Positions 1 to 5,516 of a stretch of 8,147 nucleotides of DNA are shown one piece after another. The notes under the pieces are model-generated. The model was not told the origin of the DNA. It made no database searches and was given only the letters and a program-made list of their open reading frames with translations. Within the stretch, counting starts at the first letter, position 1. Each line of letters starts with the position of its first letter. The translations under genes were made by a program, and so were the position numbers. The DNA is from an uncultured Collinsella sp. GTDB lineage: Bacteria; Actinomycetota; Coriobacteriia; Coriobacteriales; Coriobacteriaceae. Location of the stretch: positions 1 to 8,147 of the forward strand of contig URAQ01000065.1 of NCBI GenBank assembly GCA_900545875.1. The letters are read 5' to 3'.

Positions 1-272
1 CGCAGCGTGCGCTCCGCCTCGGCCGAAAAATCGACGTGGCCGGGCGCATCCACGAGCATGACGTGGGTATCACCGTGGTCGAGCACGGCCTGCGACGAAA
101 AAATCGTGATGCCACGCTCGCGCTCGATCGCGTTCGTGTCCAGATGCGAATCGCCATCGTCCACGCGGCCGCGCTTGCGAATGCGACCCGCGTTGAACAG
201 CATGACCTCGGCCAACGTGGTCTTGCCGGCATCGACGTGCGCCAAGATTCCAACGACCGCTTGTTTCGACAT
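1..272 (-). CDS. Translational GTPase, EF-G / Tet(M)-like (N-terminal part, cut by window edge)
   Basis: The reading frame starts at an ATG read leftward from 272 and runs off the left edge, giving about 90 residues beginning MSKQAVVGILAHVDAGKTT. Three GTPase motifs are visible: the P-loop AHVDAGKTT (residues 11-19), a switch I RERGITI, and the G3 motif DAPGHVDF. The combination of AHVDAGKTT, ERERGITI and GHVDF is that of the EF-G superfamily, and the spacing fits the Tet(M)/Tet(O) ribosomal protection branch better than EF-G proper. Such proteins bind the ribosome and hydrolyse GTP. Tetracycline resistance cannot be inferred, because many chromosomal relatives in anaerobes have no shown resistance role and the C-terminal domains lie outside the window. 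An AGAGGAGAG ribosome binding site sits just upstream of the start (about 276-284). A leader of about 250 bases without genes lies upstream. Confidence 0.88.
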   Translation of the reverse strand, partial: MSKQAVVGILAHVDAGKTTLAEVMLFNAGRIRKRGRVDDGDSHLDTNAIERERGITIFSSQAVLDHGDTHVMLVDAPGHVDFSAEAERTL

Positions 273-332
273 GGCTCTCCTCTTATTGCAAGCCCATCGC
301 ACGCGGCAACGGGCGTTCACGCTCCACACTGG

Positions 333-361
333 ATGATACAATTTACGGGCCGGCGGGCGAA
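333..361 (-). promoter_or_regulatory. Weak candidate promoter for the Tet(M)-like GTPase
   Basis: On the minus strand TATCAT (338-333) matches five of six bases of a -10 box. The -35 position about 17 bases upstream reads TTCGCC, a poor match. It lies about 60 bases before the start codon. The -10 match alone is weak evidence. Confidence 0.2.
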
Positions 362-434
362 GCGGGCCCTATCCCCCGACCGAGCTCATCGCTCCGCGTT
401 GCCGCGCGGCGATTTTCGTAGGTTCGCGCCTTGC

Positions 435-448
435 GAAAGCCGGCTTTC
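435..448. repeat. Perfect 14-bp palindrome
   Basis: GAAAGCCGGCTTTC reads identically on both strands. It lies in the gap between the acetyltransferase gene and the GTPase gene, both on the minus strand. It has no spacer for a hairpin loop and no T-run after it on the minus strand, so a protein-binding site is as likely as a terminator. Role unknown. Confidence 0.45.
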
Positions 449-459
449 AAAACAGCACA

Positions 460-499
460 GCGAACGAAAATAGCCCCGGGTGGGACCATTTTCGTTCGC
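460..499. repeat. Inverted repeat with 12-bp perfect arms
   Basis: The arms are GCGAACGAAAAT (460-471) and ATTTTCGTTCGC (488-499), an exact inverted match, separated by a 16-base GC-rich centre. A CCC/GGG pairing (within 474-477 and 482-484) can extend the stem. It lies 28 bases after the stop codon of the minus-strand acetyltransferase gene, so it may end that transcript. There is no clean T-run after the stem, so a regulatory site or a dispersed palindromic repeat is also possible. With the palindrome at 435-448 it is the only structure I see in the gap 273-526. Confidence 0.5.
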
Positions 500-526
500 A
501 CGAATTATTGATACGCGTCCTCGCTC

Positions 527-1015
527 TTATGCCTCGCGTAGCCAATCGAACGCGACACGCACCGTGCCGTCGGACACACAGACGATACCGGCGCGCTCAA
601 AGCCAGCCTTTAAGATGGCACCCTGCATGGGCAGGTTGTCCTGATGCGTGTCGATGCGCAGGTGATCGGCACGCTCTTTGGCAAAGGCGAACATCGCAGC
701 CGCGATACCGTGCACGGTGCCGTCGGATGCCACACGGTGCAGCACGGCGTACGGAGTGTCGCTACGCCATTGACCGTCCTCAATTACGTCATAGCACTCG
801 TCCGGGCCCGGTAAAAAGGCAAACGTCGCCACCACGCGACCGTCGACTTCGCACACATAGCTGTCACCGGCGGCGATATCGGCAGCCAGCTGCTCGGCAG
901 AAGGCGTGCCCTCGGGCCACTGCGTGGCGTTGCCATGTGCGCGCATAAAGGCGCGGGCCGCGTCATAGATAGCCATGACAGCGGGAATGTCGGTATCGAG
1001 GGTTTTTCTGATCAT
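527..1015 (-). CDS. GNAT-family N-acetyltransferase
   Basis: The 162-residue product begins MIRKTLDTDIPAVMAIYDAA, a typical GNAT opening (a beta strand with R, then D-x-x-A/I-x-x-I-Y/W). The central stretch has strands ending VVATFAF and the acetyl-CoA region around residues 95-120 (RVASDGTVHGIAAAMFAFA), where the usual R/Q-x-x-G-x-G/A loop is degenerate. It is followed by LRIDTHQDN and MQGAILKAGFERAGI, the conserved C-terminal GNAT signature. The length is normal for a single-domain GNAT. It should transfer an acetyl group from acetyl-CoA to an amine, but the substrate cannot be read from sequence. An in-frame GTG directly before the ATG (1018-1016) is an alternative start. A GAGG lies 7 bases before the GTG and 10 before the ATG, so the choice is open. 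It diverges from the small Cys/His gene, with a dyad between them. Confidence 0.87.
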   Translation of the reverse strand: MIRKTLDTDIPAVMAIYDAARAFMRAHGNATQWPEGTPSAEQLAADIAAGDSYVCEVDGRVVATFAFLPGPDECYDVIEDGQWRSDTPYAVLHRVASDGTVHGIAAAMFAFAKERADHLRIDTHQDNLPMQGAILKAGFERAGIVCVSDGTVRVAFDWLREA

Positions 1016-1036
1016 CACGCGGCGACCTCACGTTTA

Positions 1037-1068
1037 TTGGTATCACTTTGACTGAGCAATGATACCAA
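1037..1068. promoter_or_regulatory. Dyad in the divergent control region (possible operator)
   Basis: TTGGTATCA (1037-1045) and TGATACCAA (1060-1068) are perfect 9-bp inverted arms around a 14-base centre. The site sits in the short spacer between the acetyltransferase gene and the 98-residue Cys/His gene, which diverge. Because of the symmetry, both strands read TTGGTA, 18 bases, GATACC, a weak -35/-10-like arrangement in each direction. A shared operator or a symmetric divergent promoter are both possible. The arms are seen directly; the role is inference. Confidence 0.45.
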
Positions 1069-1092
1069 CGTTTGGAGAGGGGCGCGAAGCAG

Positions 1093-1389
1093 ATGGGAAG
1101 CAAAAAGCGAGCCGCCTGGTCAAAGGCCAAAAGCGAGTTTTTGGGCGCTGCTACCGGCGGCGATATGAGCGACCTGTTTGCACGCGAGGACGAGCGCCGC
1201 GACGCCCTGGACGCCGAGCGCGATGAAGTCTGGCGCTACAAGTCGTGCGAGCGCAAAAACCGTTACGACACGCGCGCCGAGGCCGAGGCAGTTATGGCCG
1301 ACTGCGAAAACCGCGGGCGGCGTGGTTTGGCCTGCTACAAATGCGAATACTGCGGTGGCTGGCACCTGACGTCGCACCCTTGGAAATAG
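1093..1389 (+). CDS. Small Cys/His protein, putative zinc-binding (function unknown)
   Basis: The product has 98 residues. Residues 1-50 are highly charged and probably helical (many K, R, E, D). The C-terminal half holds SCERKNRYDTRAEAEAV (from residue 51) and then CYKCEYCGGWHLTSH (81-95). Cys52, Cys84, Cys87 and His91 or His95 could form one zinc site. This arrangement (a Cys-Lys-rich segment with Y-x-T-x-x-E-A, then C-x-x-C-G-x-W-H-L-T) recurs in small proteins of phages and actinobacteria, often called zinc-ribbon-like, without known function. I chose the ATG at 1093. An in-frame TTG at 1072 would add seven residues but overlaps the GGAGAGG (1074-1080) that likely serves as ribosome binding site. 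It diverges from the acetyltransferase gene and converges with rsmJ across 48 bases, where I see no hairpin terminator. Confidence 0.75.
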   Translation: MGSKKRAAWSKAKSEFLGAATGGDMSDLFAREDERRDALDAERDEVWRYKSCERKNRYDTRAEAEAVMADCENRGRRGLACYKCEYCGGWHLTSHPWK

Positions 1390-1437
1390 ACCCCGCATCG
1401 GCACGGCACTGACGGAGCGCCAACCATCGCACGCAAG

Positions 1438-2142
1438 CTACGGGCGCGGTGGCACCAAAACATCGTAGCGAACGGCCTTGCCCGCAAGTTGATAGCTCGG
1501 CTTAACGCCGGCAAGCAGTGGCCCCTTCACCGGCCGCTTGATAACGACCTTGCGCGGGTGCACCGCAAGCGCGGCTTCGACCAGCGCTTCCTCATCGGCA
1601 CACGGCTGTTCCAGATGATGCAAAAGTTGGAACTTCTTTTTAACCGCCGCGCTCTTGGTGCGCTCGGGAAACATGGGGTCCAGATACACCACGTCGGGAG
1701 CGGCGAGCTCGCCCTGCTCGATCAGCTCAGCTGTATGGCGAAGACCGGCAATGCTGTCCTCGCCGGCATGTAAGCGCATGCGTGCCACGGCTGTCGCAAG
1801 CGCCGGATCATCTGCCGCACGATCCAAGGCATCCTTGAGGAGCGCCGCGATCACGCAATCCTGTTCATACAGATCGACGGTAAAGCCCGCGGTCGCCAGC
1901 AGCAGCGAATCCTCGCCAAAGCCTGCCGTGGCGTCAATCGCCCATGGGCTCTCGATGCCTTTTGCGCGCGCAGCCTTTACCAGCAGCTCTTGCCGCAGAC
2001 GGCCCTGCTTGAGCCGCGGCAGCATGCGGTCAAAATCGGCGCGCAGCTCCATCGTGCCGTCAGTGAGCGTGAGGCCCTCGGGCTTCCCGGTCAGCTCAAG
2101 CCCCGCGGCCCGAGCAACAGAAAAGGGATCGACGACGCCCAT
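1438..2142 (-). CDS. rsmJ: 16S rRNA (guanine1516-N2)-methyltransferase RsmJ
   Basis: The 234-residue product is recognisable as RsmJ (formerly YhiQ), a SAM-dependent enzyme that methylates N2 of G1516 in 16S rRNA in Escherichia coli. Visible features are a class I methyltransferase motif I, DATAGFGEDSLLLA (70-83), an acidic strand end LYEQD (91-95), the catalytic-region YLDPMFPER (153-161) followed by KSAAVKKK, and VVIKRP (199-204), all typical of this family. Length is close to the usual 240-250 residues. The start ATG at 2142 is preceded by AAGGAG (about 2148-2153). A small membrane-protein gene lies 63 bases upstream on the same strand and could be co-transcribed. RsmJ is best known from gammaproteobacteria, so a copy in an apparent actinobacterium is mildly notable. 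Confidence 0.9.
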   Translation of the reverse strand: MGVVDPFSVARAAGLELTGKPEGLTLTDGTMELRADFDRMLPRLKQGRLRQELLVKAARAKGIESPWAIDATAGFGEDSLLLATAGFTVDLYEQDCVIAALLKDALDRAADDPALATAVARMRLHAGEDSIAGLRHTAELIEQGELAAPDVVYLDPMFPERTKSAAVKKKFQLLHHLEQPCADEEALVEAALAVHPRKVVIKRPVKGPLLAGVKPSYQLAGKAVRYDVLVPPRP

Positions 2143-2205
2143 GGGTACTCCTTAACAAGCAAAACGAATACGTGAGCGCCGTTTATGCCGGCACCCAACC
2201 GTCCG

Positions 2206-2349
2206 CTATTGTCCCACATGCGACATGGCCCACAGCATCCCAATGCAAAGCACCGCCATCAATCCCGTGCACACGGCAGCGATCACAGAATCACCCATGC
2301 GCCTTCCCAACGACCGCGGCTCACGCACTTGCCCTGCTCCGTACATCAT
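2206..2349 (-). CDS. Small single-helix membrane protein, 47 residues (unrecognised)
   Basis: An open frame of 47 residues starts at ATG 2349-2347, immediately followed by a second ATG, and stops with TAG at 2208-2206. A very strong AAGGAGGAG ribosome binding site lies about 5 bases before the start, which is the main evidence that it is translated. The product begins MMYGAGQVREPRSLGRRMG, with arginines at 9, 12, 16 and 17. A hydrophobic segment of about 21 residues follows (22-42, core AAVCTGLMAVLCIGMLWAM) and then a five-residue tail. Basic residues before the helix predict the N-terminus in the cytoplasm. It lies 63 bases upstream of rsmJ on the same strand. No family is recognised. The strong site and clean helix argue against chance, but with a frame this short homologues are needed for certainty. 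Confidence 0.62.
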   Translation of the reverse strand: MMYGAGQVREPRSLGRRMGDSVIAAVCTGLMAVLCIGMLWAMSHVGQ

Positions 2350-2503
2350 GGCTCCTCCTTGAGACCAACTCCTTGTTACGGCCTCATCATCTCAGCGCCG
2401 CACATGAGCTGCCATCGATTTGGCTTACGTCCAGCTTTCCCTTTTGAAAGGTTGGGTTGGGCCGCGCGGGCTCAAAGCGCTTTCAGGCGCATGCATCGCT
2501 GCG

Positions 2504-2532
2504 TTGAACTACAATGTGCTTCACCATATGTG
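2504..2532 (+). promoter_or_regulatory. Candidate promoter for the four-helix membrane protein gene
   Basis: TTGAAC (2504-2509) resembles a -35 box. Seventeen bases downstream, TATGTG (2527-2532) is a partial -10 match. TACAAT (2510-2515) is a better -10 hexamer but lacks a -35 at the right distance. The start codon is at 2583. The rest of the gap 2350-2582 holds a 10-bp palindrome AAAGCGCTTT (2474-2483) and nothing else I can name. Confidence 0.25.
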
Positions 2533-2582
2533 CAGTACATTGGGTGCGCCAAGTTGGCGTACTCGTATCGAAAGGACCAGCC

Positions 2583-2984
2583 ATGAGCTTCACTCGCAAG
2601 ACTCTCAAAATCCTTGCTCTCATCTACTTTGTTTTGGGCATCGCCAGCCTCGTCACCGCCGGCGTCGGTATCGCCACGGGCGGTCTCGATTCCACGTACG
2701 GTTCGTACGCCACGCTCGCGGCGGTCGTGCTTATCGCCAAGGGTCTCGTCGACCTTGCCGCAGGCGTCGCCGGTATCAAGGGCGCCAACAAGCCTTCGCA
2801 GGTGGACGGCGCGTTTAAGCTCGGTATTGTTGCCGCGGTCGCCACGCTTGCCCAAGCGGTGCTCACGCTTCCCGCGTTTGGCGGCGACGCCATCAACTTT
2901 GGCGCCTTTGTCATCGTGGTGTACGACCTGTTCTTTGTTCAGCAGGCACACGCCGTTAAGGCCGAGAACAAGGACCGCCTATAA
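2583..2984 (+). CDS. Hypothetical four-helix membrane protein
   Basis: The 133-residue product begins MSFTRKTLKILALIYFVLGI. Four hydrophobic segments are visible at about 7-32, 43-65, 78-98 and 105-122, joined by short loops and ending in a charged tail (KAENKDRL). The N-terminal residues R5, K6 and K9 and the basic tail suggest that both ends are cytoplasmic. There is no signal cleavage site, catalytic motif or family I can name. Small four-helix proteins of this kind are common in Coriobacteriia and are annotated only as hypothetical membrane proteins. The ATG at 2583 was chosen because AAAGGA (2571-2576) lies six bases upstream. The frame is open further upstream, but no ribosome binding site supports an earlier start. 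The gene stands alone and ends before a strong bidirectional terminator. Confidence 0.8.
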   Translation: MSFTRKTLKILALIYFVLGIASLVTAGVGIATGGLDSTYGSYATLAAVVLIAKGLVDLAAGVAGIKGANKPSQVDGAFKLGIVAAVATLAQAVLTLPAFGGDAINFGAFVIVVYDLFFVQQAHAVKAENKDRL

Positions 2985-3020
2985 GCGCTCGCTTCTCATA
3001 ACCCCTGCAGCCAGGCAACT

Positions 3021-3060
3021 AAAAAGGGCCGATCGCGCATCTCCGCGGTCGGCCCTTTAC
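3021..3060. terminator. Bidirectional intrinsic terminator
   Basis: A long stem pairs 3023-3037 with 3044-3058 (outer arm AAAGGGCCGA with TCGGCCCTTT, one G-T wobble inside) around a six-base loop. On the plus strand the stem ends in TTT, ending the four-helix membrane protein transcript. On the minus strand it is followed by TTTTT, so it can also stop transcription arriving from the rlmA side. Confidence 0.82.
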
Positions 3061-3082
3061 GTTTGCCCAGATAAAACCTACC

Positions 3083-3111
3083 AAAATAAACCTGTCCCTT
3101 TTTGGCAGGTT
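3083..3111 (-). terminator. Intrinsic terminator of the RlmA-type gene
   Basis: On the minus strand, AACCTG and CAGGTT (3106-3111 and 3089-3094) pair, extended by CC/GG past a single bulged base. The loop is A-rich and TATTTT follows. It begins directly after the TAA stop codon (3115-3113). It could alternatively be a member of a short dispersed palindrome family. Confidence 0.5.
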
Positions 3112-3112
3112 G

Positions 3113-3928
3113 TTAGCTGTGGCGGTACTCGGCGATGATGAAGTCGATATCGGTCTGGAGCGTTTCCAGGTTTGCCAGGCGCTCTTTGTCGGCAGGGCGC
3201 GTGCGGTAGTAGTACGGCGTCATCTGGAACACCGCCTCGATATCGGCCTGGGTCTGGAGCGTAATATTCGCAGACACCCGCTGCGTTCCGACCAACTCGA
3301 GCTCGGTGGTCTGCGGCAGCTTCTCGTCATTAAGATATGGCGTGTCGTAGAGCACCTCCTTGAGCCCAAACAAATGACGGGCACCCGGCACCACGGTGTA
3401 GAGCGAACCCTCCGGCGCCAGCACGCGGGCAAACTCACGCTCGTTAAAGGGAGCGAAGAGCTCGGTCACCATATCGAAGGCGCCGTCCGCCACGGGGATG
3501 TCCTTCATGTTGGCCACGAAATAGGTCGCATCGCCGCGCTTGGCGGCCAGGCGCACCATCTCTTTGCCCAAGTCGAACCCGTAAGCGCCCACGCCCGGCA
3601 CCGCGCCCATGGCGCTGGTGTAGTAGCCCTCGCCGCAGCAAATATCGAGCAGCGTCATGGGGCCGTTCGCAGATGCTGCACGCCCAGACACCCGCTCGCG
3701 CACGAGCTCGACCATCGCATCGCGCAACGGCGCATAGTAACCACGGTTCAAAAAGTCACGACGGCTGCGTGCCTGCGACTTGGGATCGCCCATGGAGTCG
3801 CCGCTCTTGGACGAGCGCAGTAGATATAGATAACCCTCGCGCGCACGGTCAAACCGGTGTCCGCTCGCGCATGCAGCACCGCGTTCATTGTCCACCAACG
3901 GCTCATGGCAAACGGGACACAACAACAT
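3113..3928 (-). CDS. rlmA: 23S rRNA (guanine-N1)-methyltransferase, RlmA family
   Basis: The 271-residue product matches the RlmA/TlrB family, which methylates N1 of G745 (E. coli type) or G748 (Gram-positive type) in helix 35 of 23S rRNA. An N-terminal zinc site is visible as Cys4, Cys7, Cys20 and His24 (CPVC, then CASGH), as in RlmA. It is followed by HRFDRAREGYLYLL and GDSMGDPKSQARSRRDFL (43-60), a family signature. The SAM-binding motif LLDICCGEGYY is at 93-103, the acidic strand end FDLGKEM at 118-124, and ANMKDIP and TELFAP follow. Length equals the family norm. Which guanine it modifies cannot be decided here; the Gram-positive RlmA(II) type is more likely from the inferred host. In TlrB this methylation contributes to tylosin resistance, but most chromosomal copies are housekeeping. 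The start is supported by AAGGAG five bases upstream. Confidence 0.88.
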   Translation of the reverse strand: MLLCPVCHEPLVDNERGAACASGHRFDRAREGYLYLLRSSKSGDSMGDPKSQARSRRDFLNRGYYAPLRDAMVELVRERVSGRAASANGPMTLLDICCGEGYYTSAMGAVPGVGAYGFDLGKEMVRLAAKRGDATYFVANMKDIPVADGAFDMVTELFAPFNEREFARVLAPEGSLYTVVPGARHLFGLKEVLYDTPYLNDEKLPQTTELELVGTQRVSANITLQTQADIEAVFQMTPYYYRTRPADKERLANLETLQTDIDFIIAEYRHS

Positions 3929-3984
3929 GGCAACTCCTTAGCGCGAACAACACAACGCACACCATTGTCGCACGCCTTCCCCAC

Positions 3985-4042
3985 CTAGTCATTGGGGACG
4001 TTCTTGAATGACTAGTCGCTTAAGAACGTCCCCAATGACTAG
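3985..4042. repeat. 58-bp palindromic element with perfect 21-bp arms
   Basis: Positions 3985-4005 and 4022-4042 are exact inverted copies (core ATTGGGGACGTTCTT on the left). The 16-base centre itself contains the palindrome GACTAGTC. The 12-mer AATGACTAGTCG occurs directly at 4007-4018 and 4034-4045, and its first nine bases occur inverted at 3985-3993. The element lies in the spacer between the divergent rlmA and MATE genes, so it is not placed as a terminator. It looks like a repetitive extragenic palindrome or small non-autonomous element. A large operator is the alternative. The arms are certain; the role is inference. Confidence 0.75.
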
Positions 4043-4053
4043 TCGATTAGGAG

Positions 4054-4059
4054 TATCAT
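4054..4059 (+). promoter_or_regulatory. Candidate -10 box of the MATE gene
   Basis: TATCAT matches five of six consensus bases, 12 bases after the palindromic element. Its -35 position would fall inside the right arm of that element but shows no good match. The region 4054-4106 is more A/T-rich than the genes around it. Confidence 0.25.
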
Positions 4060-4106
4060 CATCTGCGCAAATAAGCACGAAAGAGCATGTTAGAGATTGA
4101 GAGCGT

Positions 4107-5489
4107 ATGGCTGACACCGCATCTAAGCACATTGACATGACCACCGGCTCGTTGTGGCGCAATATTCCCCTGTTCGCCTTCCCCGTGGCCGCCACGAGCA
4201 TCTTGGAGCAGCTGTCGAACCTCATCGCCACGGTCATTATCGGTAACTTCTCGGGCGACCAGGGAACCCTCGCCATGGCGGCGGTCGGCTCCAATGTTCC
4301 GCTTACCAGTCTTATGCTCAACCTGTTTATTGGCATGTCGCTTGGCTCCAATGTGGTCATCGCCAACGCTATCGGCCGCAACGATCAGAATATGGTCAAC
4401 CGCGCCGTCCATACCTCGATTTTAATGGCGCTCGTGGGTTTTATCGTCATCGCGCTGGGCGAGATCTTTGCCGAGCCCATGCTCGCCGCGCTCAACGTTC
4501 CCGCCGAGACCATGCCGCTCGCTTCGCTCTACCTGCGCGTCTTTTTGCTGAGCATGCCCTCGATCTTGCTCTACAACTTTGAGGCCGCGATCTTCCGCTC
4601 CGTCGGCATCACCCGCATGCCGCTCCAAGCGCTCGCCGTGTCCACCGTCCTCAACATTGGCTTGGACCTCATCTTTGTTCCCGTGCTCCACTGGGGCGTC
4701 GCCGGCGTGGCCATCGCCACGGCCATCGCCTATACGACGAGTGCCGTCACGCTCTTTGTCCGCCTGCTCAAGACCGATTCTGTCGTTCGCGTCACCCCGC
4801 GCGACCTTGCCATCGACCCCGTCGCCCTCAAGCGCATCGTCAAGATCGGCCTGCCCGCCGGCATCCAGAGCGCTGTCTTTGCCGTAGCCAACATCATCAT
4901 CCAGTCCGCCATCAACAGCTTGGGCACTGAGGTCATGGCTGCCTCCAGCGCGGCCATGAGCCTGGAGTACGTGTGTTACAACCTGCTCAACAGCTTTAGC
5001 CAGGCCTGCACCACCTTTGTGGGGCAAAACCACGGCGCCCGCCAGATCGACCGCTGCACCAAGACGCTCAAGGTCTGCCTGGTCGAAGGCGGCATCGTCG
5101 CGCTCACCACAATTATCGTTATTGTCGGCCTGGGGCGTGAGATCTTGTCGCTGTTCAACAGTGATCCCAACATCGTCTCGATCGGCTATATCCGCGTGTG
5201 CTCGATCTTCCCCGCGTACGCCTTTAGCATGTTCTACGAAAACATGTCCGGCTACCTGCGCGGCTTTGGCATCTCGCTCATGCCTGCCCTCATCACCATG
5301 ATCTGCGTCTGCGGCATCCGCTTCTACTGGGTGTTCTGCGTCTTCCCGCACTTCCGCACGTTCGCAAACATCATGATGGTCTACCCCATCAGTCTGGGCA
5401 CCACGGCGTTCTTTATGGTCGTGGCCGTGTTGCTCTGTCACCCCGCGCGCACCTATCGCGCCACCCAAGCCAAAGCGACAGCCCGCTAA
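4107..5489 (+). CDS. MATE-family multidrug/toxin efflux transporter
   Basis: The 460-residue product has the length and pattern of MATE exporters: about twelve hydrophobic segments in two similar halves. The opening GSLWRNIPLFAFPVAATSIL, then LSNLIATVIIGNFSG and MAAVGSNVPLTSLM, matches the first two MATE helices. Later family-typical stretches are FEAAIFRSVG, the second-half start KIGLPAGIQSAVFAVANIII, and FVGQNHGA. MATE proteins sit in the inner membrane and export cationic or metabolic compounds using a sodium or proton gradient. Substrate and ion cannot be read from sequence. The ATG at 4107 is preceded only by a weak GAGAG at close spacing, so initiation may be modest. The gene diverges from rlmA and converges with the LysR gene across 27 bases, with no visible terminator between. 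Confidence 0.92.
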   Translation: MADTASKHIDMTTGSLWRNIPLFAFPVAATSILEQLSNLIATVIIGNFSGDQGTLAMAAVGSNVPLTSLMLNLFIGMSLGSNVVIANAIGRNDQNMVNRAVHTSILMALVGFIVIALGEIFAEPMLAALNVPAETMPLASLYLRVFLLSMPSILLYNFEAAIFRSVGITRMPLQALAVSTVLNIGLDLIFVPVLHWGVAGVAIATAIAYTTSAVTLFVRLLKTDSVVRVTPRDLAIDPVALKRIVKIGLPAGIQSAVFAVANIIIQSAINSLGTEVMAASSAAMSLEYVCYNLLNSFSQACTTFVGQNHGARQIDRCTKTLKVCLVEGGIVALTTIIVIVGLGREILSLFNSDPNIVSIGYIRVCSIFPAYAFSMFYENMSGYLRGFGISLMPALITMICVCGIRFYWVFCVFPHFRTFANIMMVYPISLGTTAFFMVVAVLLCHPARTYRATQAKATAR

Positions 5490-5516
5490 ACACCGCACTC
5501 AACGCCACGCCAGTCA

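Noticed and set aside
1..272. Calling the GTPase a tetracycline resistance gene
   Set aside because: Only the GTPase domain start is visible. Chromosomal EF-G-like relatives share these motifs without known resistance, and the loops of domain IV that act on tetracycline are outside the window.
1390..1437. Terminator between the convergent Cys/His gene and rsmJ
   Set aside because: I looked for a stem-loop with a T-run on either strand and found none.
2514..2582. Upstream extension of the four-helix membrane protein to an ATG at 2514
   Set aside because: The ATG at 2583 has AAAGGA at ideal spacing and starts a normal membrane-protein N-terminus. The upstream ATG has no ribosome binding site and overlaps the probable promoter.
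2172..2818. Plus-strand open frames across the gap before the four-helix membrane protein
   Set aside because: They lack ribosome binding sites and recognisable content, and overlap the small minus-strand membrane gene and the start of the real plus-strand gene.
3110..3823. Open frame of 237 codons on the plus strand over the rlmA gene
   Set aside because: Histidine- and arginine-rich shadow of the well-supported RlmA-type gene, with no start signal.
3985..4042. CRISPR repeat or rho-independent terminator
   Set aside because: There is no regular repeat-spacer spacing, no T-run follows the stem, and the genes on both sides point away from it.
4422..5498. Long open frame (358 codons) antisense to the MATE gene
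   Set aside because: Composition is dominated by D, E, H, G and A, as expected from the reverse complement of a high-GC coding frame. There is no recognisable domain or ribosome binding site, and the sense strand is a clear MATE transporter.
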